From the NCBI GenBank assembly GCA_964576265.1, contig CAZNVB010000082.1:1-12581 (forward strand): a stretch of DNA of 12,581 nucleotides, in the 5' to 3' direction. Positions within the stretch are counted from its first letter, which is position 1. Every line of letters begins with the position of its first letter. A program made the translations under genes and the position numbers. Positions 1-6,608 of the stretch are shown here, piece by piece. The notes below the pieces were generated by a model. It was not told where the DNA came from. It searched no databases and saw only the letters and a list, made by a program, of their open reading frames with translations. Origin of the DNA: CAZNVB01 sp964576265 (GTDB lineage: Bacteria > Acidobacteriota > Aminicenantia > Aminicenantales > UBA8522).

Positions 1-709
1 ACCCCTTGATGACGTCGAAATTCAAAGATTTGATCTTTTCGTAAAGATCGTGCGGAAGCTGTTTCATCACCATCGGTCCTTCTTTGTGTTTTTCTGTGTA
101 AAGCAGCTCTTTGGTCCATTTCCCTCCCGTCCGGAAGGAGCGGGAATGGTCGATGAGGATGATCCTCCAGTCTTCGGTCAGGAGATAGTTGTTCTGATGG
201 CGGTCCTCGTTGCCGATCAGGTTGTCGAACGCTCTCTGGAGGTAGAGCGCTCGGTTATAACCGAAGACGAACCGCGGCGGAACCTTGATTTTCTCTTCCT
301 TGATTCTTTTCATGCTTTTCCAATACGTCACCCAGAGCTGGCAGGAACCGCGGTTTTCACGGAAGCGCTTTTCCACCGTCGGCGGAACCATGTGCAGCCC
401 GAGATACTTGTCGAACTCGTAAGCGGCGATCTCAAATCTCCAGCCCTCGACGTAGCCTTTGAGTCTCCCCTGGACATCTTTCCACAGGGCTTCCTTGGTT
501 ATCCCGTCCTTTTCCAGGGTCAGATGCCAGGGGCTGGTTACGGATTCGGGCCCGACCAGTTGTTCGGATTTGACGACGGCGGCATGGGTCAGGAACTCTT
601 CCCACTTCGGCCTCTCGGTGATTTCCTCAGGCAGGAACTGGCAGAAAGAGGGTAACGTCAAAGAAAAAAAGACGAACGTGATCCCCGAAAAAAAGCCCCA
701 TTTTTTCAT
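1..709 (-). CDS. Secreted FAM20/PI3K-like kinase, paralog A (3' end outside window)
   Basis: The reading frame is open from an ATG at 709 through the left edge (236 codons visible, no stop). The ATG follows an AGGAG Shine-Dalgarno with 6-base spacing. Residues 1-24 form a Sec signal peptide ending FCQ. The mature part resembles FAM20C/four-jointed and PI3K-like kinases: a beta-3-like lysine K77 in ALWK, a helix glutamate E93 in FEIAAY followed by a GLHMVPP stretch, a catalytic loop NEDRHQNN with D169 and N174, and a metal-binding D187 in LIDHSRSF. Established for those families: the loop Asp acts in catalysis, and the Asn and the Asp of the D-H/F/N-G-like motif bind metal. All these residues are present, so an active extracytoplasmic kinase is plausible. 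It lies 75 bases after paralog B in the same direction and shows no promoter of its own, so it is probably co-transcribed. The substrate is unknown, and the family assignment is by eye. Confidence 0.85.
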   Translation of the reverse strand, partial: MKKWGFFSGITFVFFSLTLPSFCQFLPEEITERPKWEEFLTHAAVVKSEQLVGPESVTSPWHLTLEKDGITKEALWKDVQGRLKGYVEGWRFEIAAYEFDKYLGLHMVPPTVEKRFRENRGSCQLWVTYWKSMKRIKEEKIKVPPRFVFGYNRALYLQRAFDNLIGNEDRHQNNYLLTEDWRIILIDHSRSFRTGGKWTKELLYTEKHKEGPMVMKQLPHDLYEKIKSLNFDVIKG

Positions 710-762
710 TCGGCTCTCCTTTCTCTCCTCGGCTTCCAGATCTTTCATTTTTTATCAATGAA

Positions 763-776
763 CCCGCTGGCGCGGG
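763..776 (-). other. Small GC hairpin between the two kinase genes
   Basis: On the minus strand CCCGC, a GCCA loop and GCGGG form a 5-bp perfect stem 8 bases after the stop of paralog B. No U-tract follows, so it is not a convincing terminator. It could be an RNA-stability or processing element between the two cistrons, or chance. Confidence 0.2.
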
Positions 777-784
777 AGAAGCTC

Positions 785-1627
785 TCAGTACAGAACCTGA
801 CTTTCGCCGCTCTGCTTGATCATGGCTGCGATTTCGGCGTCGATGAGTTTTGTCCGCTGGAGAAGGGCACGAATTTCCTTGTCGGTCAGATAAGGGTCGA
901 CAGCCTGTTTGATCTGAGCGAAATCAAGGGCCTTGATCCTTTCGAGGAGGACACGGGGAACCCGGCGGATGAGGAACGGCTTGCTGTCGGCTTGGGTCTT
1001 TTTTATTCCGTTCAGGCCGAAGACGAGCCTCTGGCTGTATTCTCTATCCGAACGAAAAGCGCGGGAATGGTCGATGAGAATGGTCCGCCAATCCTCGGTA
1101 TATTTGATATTCTGCTGGGTCGGGTCGTCATTGGCGATCAGGCAGGCCCAGAGCCGGTAGACATATTTCATGTCGTCGACCTGTTTCTGGGCAGAAGCCG
1201 GAATTTTGATTCCCTGCTCCATGACGTCGAGGAGGCTGTATTTGCTTTCGGCCCAGAGAGAGAGGCCTCCCGGTTTCCCCTTGAATTCCCTCTCTACGGC
1301 CGGCGGAACCATATTCAGGCCGATCAGTTTGTCGAGGCGGTAGGCGGCGATTTCATACTTCCAACTGTCCATCACTCCGCCGCCCAGGTTCTGATCGATA
1401 TTTTTCCAGGCGGCTTTTCTTTCCATCCCGTTCTTCTTTAGAAAGAGCTTCCATGGTTTGGTCACGCCTTCTCCGATCGGTTCAGATCCGATAATTTCGG
1501 CCGTCTGCAGGAATTCCTCCCACTGCGGTCGTTCGGCAATCTCCTCGGCTGTGAATTGACTGAAGACGGGCGGCACGGCCAGGACAAGGGCTGAAATCAG
1601 AAAAACAATAATGTCTTGGGCTTTCAT
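785..1627 (-). CDS. Secreted FAM20/PI3K-like kinase, paralog B
   Basis: This encodes 280 residues. The start is set at the ATG at 1627, which follows GGGGAGG with 6-base spacing and begins a clean signal peptide (residues 1-24, ending FSQ). A longer frame from TTG at 1678 would start inside the -10 box. The mature N-terminus shares EEIAERPxWEEFL with paralog A. Kinase-like landmarks are K75 in KAAWK, E92 in YEIAAY, then IGLNMVPPAVER (very like the FAM20C EIAAFHLDR...RVPP stretch), D168 and N173 in NDDPTQQN, and D186 in LIDHSRAF. Asp, Asn and Asp are kept, although the Arg-His after the catalytic Asp is Pro-Thr. The C-terminal helices end in SQVLY; paralog C ends in the similar AAVLF. It is the first gene of a B-A transcription unit. 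Protein versus small-molecule substrate cannot be told from sequence. Confidence 0.9.
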   Translation of the reverse strand: MKAQDIIVFLISALVLAVPPVFSQFTAEEIAERPQWEEFLQTAEIIGSEPIGEGVTKPWKLFLKKNGMERKAAWKNIDQNLGGGVMDSWKYEIAAYRLDKLIGLNMVPPAVEREFKGKPGGLSLWAESKYSLLDVMEQGIKIPASAQKQVDDMKYVYRLWACLIANDDPTQQNIKYTEDWRTILIDHSRAFRSDREYSQRLVFGLNGIKKTQADSKPFLIRRVPRVLLERIKALDFAQIKQAVDPYLTDKEIRALLQRTKLIDAEIAAMIKQSGESQVLY

Positions 1628-1677
1628 GGATTTCCTCCCCAGTTCGGTGGGCCCTCCTTGTTTATGGAAGCATCTCA

Positions 1678-1706
1678 ATCATAAGAGCATAGAAATCGAA
1701 AATCAA
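1678..1706 (-). promoter_or_regulatory. Sigma-70-type promoter for kinase B-A unit
   Basis: On the minus strand TTGATT (1701-1706) and TATGAT (1678-1683) are separated by exactly 17 bases. The predicted start near 1670 leaves a leader of about 43 bases before the ATG at 1627. It is back-to-back with the plus-strand promoter at 1735-1763. Confidence 0.6.
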
Positions 1707-1734
1707 GCCCTATCTGAAGGCGATCCGAACCCTG

Positions 1735-1763
1735 TTGACAGCCGATCTCCAGTGATATAGATT
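1735..1763 (+). promoter_or_regulatory. Sigma-70-type promoter for the YjiK-like lipoprotein
   Basis: A perfect TTGACA (1735-1740) stands 17 bases before TAGATT (1758-1763). The predicted 5' UTR of about 130 bases contains a small hairpin, TCGGC-TTCCT-GCCGA at 1794-1808. No recognisable riboswitch was seen in that leader. Confidence 0.55.
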
Positions 1764-1900
1764 GGCGTCCTTGGGTCGGCGGCCAATCGACGCTCGGCTT
1801 CCTGCCGAAGGCCGTTGGTTTACCTTGGTCATCCGGCGAGGAGAGCGATCGCCGGAAGACCTTGCTTCAGCCGATTTTTCAATCCCCGGGAGAGGGGCCA

Positions 1901-2791
1901 ATGGACGGACGGCCAAAAAAATTCAGTCAGAGCTGGCTGGGAAAACGGAAGGGATTATCCGCCCTCACCATGATTGGCGTTGGATTTGCCCTGGCCGCTT
2001 GTTCGGCATCCAGAGATCAGCCGACGATCCGCTTTCCTTACCAGTGGCTGGATGTCCAGGGATTCGGGGGAGACATCGATCAACAGAATCTTCCCGAACC
2101 ATCGGGCATTTGTTTTCATCCGGAAAGAGGAACGCTTTTCGTGGTCAGCGATGAGGGATATATCGCCGAGATCCGAAAAGATGGGACACCGGTTGCCACC
2201 TACCGTATGGCGGGGGATTTGGAGGGAATCACTCTGGATCCGGGGAGTGGCCTCCTCTACATCGCCGTGGAAGGAGAGGATGTCATTCTTGAATTCGACC
2301 CGGAGAAGGGAGAGGTCCGGCGTCGGTTTCCGATCAACCGGGAATATCGGGGCGATCCCAACTTCCTTCAAAAACAGACGGATACCTACGACAACGGCAT
2401 CGAATCGCTCGCCTTTGTTCCGGACCCCGGTCATCCGGAGGGGGGGCTGTTCTACGTCGGCAATCAATGGGACCCGCCGGTCGTAATGAAAGTGTTGCTG
2501 CCGCTTCGATCGAGTCGAGCTGCGGAGGCCGAAGCCAGAATCCTCGGTGTCCTGCCGTTCAAGATCGACGATCCGGCGGGGATGTATTTTGATCCGAAGA
2601 CCGGGCTCCTCAATGTGGTCAGCGATGCCGATAACATTTTCGTGGAGATCACCTTGCAAGGCCGATTGGTCCGCGAATACGCTTTTTTGGGGGACAACCA
2701 AGAAGGGATCTGTATCGATGACGAGGGGAATCTCTATATCGCCCAGGATACGGGAGGAATCCTCAAGGTCAAGGACTTGAGGAAGAGATAG
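1901..2791 (+). CDS. SdiA-regulated/YjiK-like beta-propeller lipoprotein
   Basis: The 296-residue product is chosen from the ATG at 1901, preceded by a purine-rich GGGAGAGGGG; a TTG at 1862 is the only longer option. A basic N-terminus and hydrophobic helix lead to a lipobox, ALAAC, with C34 as the likely lipidated cysteine, so it should be membrane-anchored outside the cytoplasm. The rest has repeated propeller-blade strands: LPEPSGICFHPERGTLFVVSD, LEGITLDPGSGLLYIAVE, IESLAFVPD, DDPAGMYFDPKTGLLNVVSD and QEGICIDDEGNLYIAQD. This pattern matches the SdiA-regulated domain family (YjiK). The biochemical role of that family is not established, although its fold recalls phytase/esterase-like propellers. 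Its 3' end overlaps the convergent transporter gene by 23 bases. Function beyond a secreted propeller is unknown. Confidence 0.85.
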   Translation: MDGRPKKFSQSWLGKRKGLSALTMIGVGFALAACSASRDQPTIRFPYQWLDVQGFGGDIDQQNLPEPSGICFHPERGTLFVVSDEGYIAEIRKDGTPVATYRMAGDLEGITLDPGSGLLYIAVEGEDVILEFDPEKGEVRRRFPINREYRGDPNFLQKQTDTYDNGIESLAFVPDPGHPEGGLFYVGNQWDPPVVMKVLLPLRSSRAAEAEARILGVLPFKIDDPAGMYFDPKTGLLNVVSDADNIFVEITLQGRLVREYAFLGDNQEGICIDDEGNLYIAQDTGGILKVKDLRKR

Positions 2792-4175
2792 CGAGCGCCT
2801 TTCTTTTTTTGTATTCGCGGATGACGAGAAGGGTGAGGAAAATCCAGACCACGACCCCAATCACGTTGATGATCGCAAAGCGCTCGACGGAAAGAGCCAA
2901 ATAGGTCGTTCCCACCCAGACGACAATCGCCTGAAGGGCGTCCCCGGCGCGGACGAAGAATGTTTCGATAGCCATTTGGGCTTTATATTTTTCCTCCCTT
3001 TTCGTGATCAGGAAGAGGGCCGCTCGGGCGGTCTTCATCAACGAATAGTCGGTGCCGTTTTCGACGGACTTGATCCATTTCATAAACAGAAGGGAGGCGC
3101 CAAAGGCGGCGTAACCATAGCCCCCAAGGGCGATCATGGGGAGGAAAAGGAGAGCTCCGCTTATGCCGACCCAGCGAAAAATTCGAGACACCAGGAATAG
3201 TTGGATGAGCATCGCCAGGAGGTTGGCCAATCCCTGGTAGCCAGCAAAAGCCTGAGCGATGTAATTTTGCAATTCCATGCCGCCGCTGGTCGTGGTTCCG
3301 AGCACCCGCAGAGCTATCTTCTGCTGGAGGATGCTGAAAATCAGCTCGCCCAGGGAGTTGATGAAATTATAGAGCCCGATGACGCAGGCAATCAGCAGGA
3401 GATAGCGGCTCTGGAAAATCAAACGGAATCCGCCCTTTTTGTCCAGGGGTTGCTCCTTGATCTTTTTCTTCCGCTCGACTTCGGCCTTGCCGGCCGATGC
3501 CCGAAGTCGATCCTCGAAAAGATCTCTTTTATGGATGACCCAGGTCAAGAGAATGCAAACCGCCAGGATCGCCGAGGTCACGAGCATCATCCCGTAGGAC
3601 CCGAAGTGGGGGATAAGCTTTTTGGCGACGGGCGGACCGAGGACAGCGCCCAGCGTGGCGCCGAAGCCGATCATGGGGAAGAGACGTTTTCCTTCGTCCT
3701 CGCTGTAGATATCATTGGCGAATCCCCAGAACTGCGCCGGGATGAACCAGTTGTACATGCCGATCCAGATGAAAAAGACGATGCCCATCACGGCCACCGA
3801 GATTCCCGCCCAGTTCAGGAGATTGAACAAAATCAGGTTGGAGATGCAGAAAAGCGTGACGTAAGTGATCAGGAGTTGTCGGGGATATCGCGAGGCGATT
3901 CGAGCGAAGGCCTTAACGACAAAGATGAGGATCAACGCCTGGGGGATGGCCAGGTAGCTTTTAATCTCGGCCGAATGACGGGCAAGAAGGAGGCCTTCGC
4001 GAACCGGCTTGATCTGATAATAAGCGAACATGATGAGAAAGCTGTTCAGGAACAAAAGGGCGGCTTTGATGATCTCACCCGGATAAATCACTGTAAACAA
4101 ACGAAGAAGGCGGAAGAAGACATTGGATTTTGTCTTTTCCAAGCTCATCGCCAGGGAAGCTCCAGGATAGCTCAT
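2769..4175 (-). CDS. NTT (ATP:ADP antiporter)-like / MFS-fold membrane transporter
   Basis: The 468-residue polytopic membrane protein has about 12 predicted transmembrane helices in two halves, split by a charged cytoplasmic-type loop (residues 216-250, Lys/Glu-rich). The first helix carries AYYQIKPVRE (residues 51-60), a KPxR-type motif reminiscent of the nucleotide transporter family of Chlamydia, Rickettsia and plastids; later stretches such as FIWIGMYNWFIPAQFWGFAND and GxGATLGAxLGP also fit. The ATG at 4175 has AGGAGGG five bases upstream. It is the last gene of the phosphatase-kinase C-transporter operon, 17 bases after kinase C. Characterised NTT proteins exchange ATP/ADP or import nucleotides, but many free-living homologues have unknown substrates. 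A nucleotide substrate here is therefore inference; a generic MFS role is the alternative. A related gene begins at 12217. Confidence 0.88.
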   Translation of the reverse strand: MSYPGASLAMSLEKTKSNVFFRLLRLFTVIYPGEIIKAALLFLNSFLIMFAYYQIKPVREGLLLARHSAEIKSYLAIPQALILIFVVKAFARIASRYPRQLLITYVTLFCISNLILFNLLNWAGISVAVMGIVFFIWIGMYNWFIPAQFWGFANDIYSEDEGKRLFPMIGFGATLGAVLGPPVAKKLIPHFGSYGMMLVTSAILAVCILLTWVIHKRDLFEDRLRASAGKAEVERKKKIKEQPLDKKGGFRLIFQSRYLLLIACVIGLYNFINSLGELIFSILQQKIALRVLGTTTSGGMELQNYIAQAFAGYQGLANLLAMLIQLFLVSRIFRWVGISGALLFLPMIALGGYGYAAFGASLLFMKWIKSVENGTDYSLMKTARAALFLITKREEKYKAQMAIETFFVRAGDALQAIVVWVGTTYLALSVERFAIINVIGVVVWIFLTLLVIREYKKRKALAISSSSP

Positions 4176-4192
4176 TTAACCCTCCTCGATCA

Positions 4193-5035
4193 TCAGAAAA
4201 GCACGGCCGCTTCGCCTCTCTCAGCGATCAGCGTCTCGATCCGGTCGAGGATCAGCTTTTTTCTGACGAGCAGGGATTCGATTTCCTCCTTGTTCAAGTG
4301 CTTCGTCAGAACGGCCGTCATGGCGCTATCCTCCAGTTCCTTCAGGCCTTTGTAGAGCCTTCTCGAGCAAACGGTGATCTCGCAGTTTGGGGGAAGATAC
4401 TTTGCCGGGAAAAAGGCTTCGGAGAAATCGACCCGGAAGATCTGCCCATCCTCTCGCTCGACCCACGTATCGTCCAGGTCCCCGCATTCGTCGTAAACCA
4501 AGATTTCAAGAACCTTCAGTCCCTCGATGAATCTGGTATGGGCAAGGGGATCGGGAGGCGCCAATTGTTTTCTTATGCGCTCCCGCTCGCTGACGAAATT
4601 TTCAAGATAGACTTGAAGAGAGCCCTTTTTGCCATCGATGACCCGTTCCACAAGGGGAGGGATCACTCGAAAGCCGATGAGCTTCGTCAGTTCATAGGCG
4701 GCCATCTCGTATCGATAGCTGTCCGGAGCCGGACGAGGCCGCCGGAAATCGAGATGTTTGAACAGGGCGCGACGCTTGATTTTGCCGTCGTCAAGAAACA
4801 CAATCCAGGGTCTTGTTCTTCCCCCTGAGGTTTCCTTTGAAACGGAGAGAATTTTCGCTTTTCTGAGGAAGTGTTCCCAGTCGAATTTTGTGTCTGTCGG
4901 GCTGTTTTGGCCTTGTCCCGCTTGCCTTTGTGTCCCTTGAACGTTGCCCCGCGTCTTCGTCGTGCCCATAAAAAGGAGCGCTCCGACAACCAAGGCGATG
5001 GGCAAACCTTTGAAGACTGTCTTAGAAAGATTCAT
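4193..5035 (-). CDS. Membrane-targeted FAM20/PI3K-like protein, paralog C (altered catalytic loop)
   Basis: This 280-residue protein is the same length as paralog B. Residues 5-24 are a signal peptide or uncleaved anchor; no clear cleavage site is visible and a Gln/Gly/Thr-rich linker follows. K93 in ALFK and E110 in YEMAAYELTKLIGF...IPPLVER match paralogs A and B. The catalytic-loop region reads YDECGDLDDTW. Aligned without gaps to NEDRHQNNY, the catalytic Asp falls on C184 and the metal-binding Asn on D189; with a one-residue shift D186 could replace the catalytic Asp. The later metal site is D203 in VDFSEAF, more DFG-like than the DHS of the paralogs. It may be a pseudokinase or a kinase with a rewired active site. 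Its ATG overlaps the phosphatase stop (ATGA), and GGGGGAAG lies just upstream. The C-terminus ends AAVLF, like SQVLY of B. Confidence 0.85.
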   Translation of the reverse strand: MNLSKTVFKGLPIALVVGALLFMGTTKTRGNVQGTQRQAGQGQNSPTDTKFDWEHFLRKAKILSVSKETSGGRTRPWIVFLDDGKIKRRALFKHLDFRRPRPAPDSYRYEMAAYELTKLIGFRVIPPLVERVIDGKKGSLQVYLENFVSERERIRKQLAPPDPLAHTRFIEGLKVLEILVYDECGDLDDTWVEREDGQIFRVDFSEAFFPAKYLPPNCEITVCSRRLYKGLKELEDSAMTAVLTKHLNKEEIESLLVRKKLILDRIETLIAERGEAAVLF

Positions 5036-6147
5036 GGCTTCCCCCCTGAATCATTTTTCTCCCGCCAGACCTGAAAACGCCCTTTTTCAATGATCAGTGC
5101 GCTCAGTCTCCCCCCATAAACTGCGGCGATTCCGGTATCGACGATCCAGACCTTTCCTCCAAAGCGTTTCATTTCCGCCTCGCTGGGAATCTTCGGGGTA
5201 TGGGCAATGACGATGTGGTTGGCCCCGAGATTCTTGAGAATCCGGTCGAGTTCTGCCGCCATCTCGTCTTCAGGCACACTCGCCAGGTCTCTGTGCCAGA
5301 GAGGCCCGTCGCCTTTATAGAGAATTTCCGGCGGGTTGAAGAGCGGTTCCGTGCCGCGTTCCGCGGCACGCCTGTAATCGGAAAGCTCGAGTCGGAGCTG
5401 GCTGTTGATTTTCTCGATTCCCATTTGAGAATATTTTTCGCTGATCCCGCCGTGGACGAAGACGATATCGTTGATCTTGATGACGGCGTTCTGGTCGATC
5501 AGCCAGGAGCCGTACTTGTCGTTGAAATGGACGAGATACTGATGTTGGGCCGTCTCGTCCGCCTGGAGTCGATTCCAGAATTCGTTGACCAGATCTTCTT
5601 CCGTGAACCGGTTCTCCCTTTTCCTTCGCATCCTCAGAATCGCTTTTTGCAGGTCTTCTTCTTTTTTTCTCCGGTAGTCCTCGGGGAGAAATGACAGGAA
5701 CTGCTCCCGAGTCATATACTCGGGGTAGCGGAAGACGAGCCCGGTGATATTCAGCTCTTCGTGATTTCCGAGAAGAACATGCACCCTTCCGCCCGCAGCT
5801 CGGGCTTCTTTCTCTAAACTCATGAGAAGGTCGAGGATCTTTCTGGCATCCGGGCCGCGATCCATGATATCCCCCATCTGGACAAGATGGGTCCGGCCGG
5901 CGGTCCAGTGAAGATCTTGATCGACGACCGGAATCGCGGTCAGAATTTTGACAAAGTTCCGGTAATCCCCGTGCAAATCGCCGATGGCGATAACTCGCTC
6001 GATATCCTTCCATTCGGAGCGGATGGCGGCGCTGAGGTCTGCAGTCTGGAGGAAGGCGATCAGGGAACAGAGGCTGAACAGGCCGGTCCAGATCCGGTTC
6101 TCCCGGCTTTTCCTGAGCCGCCTGACAGGAGCAAGGAAAGCGATGAT
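5032..6147 (-). CDS. Secreted PPP-type metallophosphatase (calcineurin-like; start uncertain)
   Basis: All signature motifs of the PPP/Shewanella-like phosphatase family are present in order. Numbered from an ATC at 6147, they are GDLHGD (56-61), GDIMDRG (92-98), GNHE (127-130), VHGG (H232) and AHTP (H316). Such enzymes use two metals to remove phosphate from proteins or small molecules. The frame upstream of GDLHGD encodes a basic then hydrophobic stretch, RLRKSRENRIWTGLFSLCSL..., a probable signal peptide, so it likely acts outside the cytoplasm. The frame is closed by a stop at 6181-6183, and no ATG, GTG or TTG lies in it before TTG at 5976, which would cut off the first two residues of GDLHGD. 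The true start is therefore unclear: a rare ATC at 6147 or 6144, another near-cognate codon, or a sequence error. It is first in the operon and coupled by ATGA to kinase C. Confidence 0.85.
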   Translation of the reverse strand: MIAFLAPVRRLRKSRENRIWTGLFSLCSLIAFLQTADLSAAIRSEWKDIERVIAIGDLHGDYRNFVKILTAIPVVDQDLHWTAGRTHLVQMGDIMDRGPDARKILDLLMSLEKEARAAGGRVHVLLGNHEELNITGLVFRYPEYMTREQFLSFLPEDYRRKKEEDLQKAILRMRRKRENRFTEEDLVNEFWNRLQADETAQHQYLVHFNDKYGSWLIDQNAVIKINDIVFVHGGISEKYSQMGIEKINSQLRLELSDYRRAAERGTEPLFNPPEILYKGDGPLWHRDLASVPEDEMAAELDRILKNLGANHIVIAHTPKIPSEAEMKRFGGKVWIVDTGIAAVYGGRLSALIIEKGRFQVWREKNDSGGKP

Positions 6148-6189
6148 TGTTCTCTCTTTGTCTGGAACGATGAACCCAGCTCACTTCCC

Positions 6190-6217
6190 ATACTAAAGAA
6201 ATCGAAGCCGATGTCAA
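6190..6217 (-). promoter_or_regulatory. Sigma-70-type promoter of the phosphatase-kinase-transporter operon
   Basis: On the minus strand a perfect TTGACA (6212-6217) is followed after 16 bases by TAGTAT (6190-6195). Predicted initiation near 6183 lies just upstream of the open phosphatase frame. This makes ATGs at or above 6193 in other frames unlikely to be translated. Confidence 0.55.
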
Positions 6218-6453
6218 GCTCGAATCCCCGCCGGGCGACGATCCTCCGAGAATCCGTCATTGCTTGCTGTCTGCGGAATTCTTCTCCGGCGAGCCGAAAA
6301 TCGAAGTTCTGGTTTCAATCAGCGGACTTCCTCTCTGCGGATGCGAAGCGGGAATTCATCTGCCGTCTGATCCGAGGGTTAGCCGGGAGGGGGGAGGATC
6401 AGCCCATAGGGGGAGGAGAGCAATTCCCTCTCGCGAATCATCGGCTGGGGTGA
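6218..6453. other. Intergenic stretch with no recognised gene
   Basis: Between the minus-strand operon promoter and the plus-strand promoter at 6454 nothing convincing is coded. Short frames exist on both strands (for example from a TTG at 6264), but they lack good ribosome-binding sites and recognisable protein character. The stretch contains G-rich runs around 6390-6418 that could form structure; nothing more can be said. Confidence 0.5.
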
Positions 6454-6482
6454 TTGCCGCCGGTCGGAATGAACTCTAATAT
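6454..6482 (+). promoter_or_regulatory. Probable promoter of the repeat-propeller gene
   Basis: TTGCCG (6454-6459) and TAATAT (6477-6482) are 17 bases apart, each four of six to consensus. Initiation would fall near 6489, immediately before the first segment of the leader structure at 6492. Confidence 0.45.
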
Positions 6483-6491
6483 CGATCTGGA

Positions 6492-6581
6492 ATTTGCGGA
6501 AGGAGGACAGGAGTCTAAAGAATGATTTTCCGCCTTGCGGAGCGTGAACAATCGTCGCCCCGCGAGGAAGACTCCGCAAAT
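6492..6581 (+). promoter_or_regulatory. Structured leader with four mutually pairing segments
   Basis: Segment 1 ATTTGCGGA (6492-6500) is perfectly complementary to segment 4 TCCGCAAAT (6573-6581). Between them, segment 2 TCCGC (6529-6533) and segment 3 GCGGA (6537-6541) form a 5-bp hairpin with a CTT loop. Segment 3, as TTGCGGA (6535-6541), can instead pair with segment 4 over 7 bp, and segment 1 with segment 2 over 5 bp. Such exclusive alternatives recall attenuator or riboregulator leaders. It lies between a promoter and the AAGGAGG (6593-6599) of the large gene and is partly translated as a leader frame. No terminator U-tract is present, so control, if any, would more likely act on translation. 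Confidence 0.35.
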
Positions 6582-6608
6582 CGATCCCCATCAAGGAGGG
6601 CGGCATGA
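6522..6608 (+). CDS. Candidate 28-residue leader peptide, translationally coupled
   Basis: The ATG at 6522 follows AGGAG (6509-6513) with an ideal 8-base gap. The frame has 28 codons, beginning MIFRLAEREQSS and ending SRRAA, with six Arg. Its TGA (6606-6608) overlaps the ATG of the next gene as ATGA, the classic coupling arrangement. It contains three of the four pairing segments or parts of them, so ribosome passage would change leader folding. It resembles no protein I recognise and may simply be a regulatory leader frame, or chance. Confidence 0.35.
   Translation: MIFRLAEREQSSPREEDSANRSPSRRAA

Noticed and set aside
50..1441. Plus-strand frames over the two left-hand kinase genes
   Set aside because: They are shadows of paralogs A and B, whose minus-strand frames carry signal peptides and shared catalytic motifs.
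1628..1678. TTG at 1678 as start of kinase B
   Set aside because: It lies in the -10 box of the predicted promoter and would put 17 polar residues before a clean signal peptide that starts at an ATG with a strong Shine-Dalgarno.
1955..2860. 301-residue minus-strand frame opposite the YjiK-like lipoprotein
   Set aside because: The plus-strand frame has a lipobox, propeller repeats, promoter and Shine-Dalgarno; the minus frame has none.
3201..4355. 384-residue plus-strand frame opposite the transporter
   Set aside because: It is antisense to a well-supported 12-helix membrane protein. The translation is Asp/Glu/Gln/His-rich without domain character, as expected for the complement of a hydrophobic protein.
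5315..6217. 300-residue minus-strand frame starting within the phosphatase promoter
   Set aside because: It begins with TTG of the -35 box, is Arg/Ser/Pro-rich, and is out of frame with the phosphatase motifs.
6060..6260. 66-residue minus-strand frame (MTDSRRIV...) upstream of the phosphatase
   Set aside because: Most of it lies upstream of the predicted transcription start and overlaps the phosphatase signal-peptide region in another frame. It was considered as a frameshift source but gives no sensible N-terminus.
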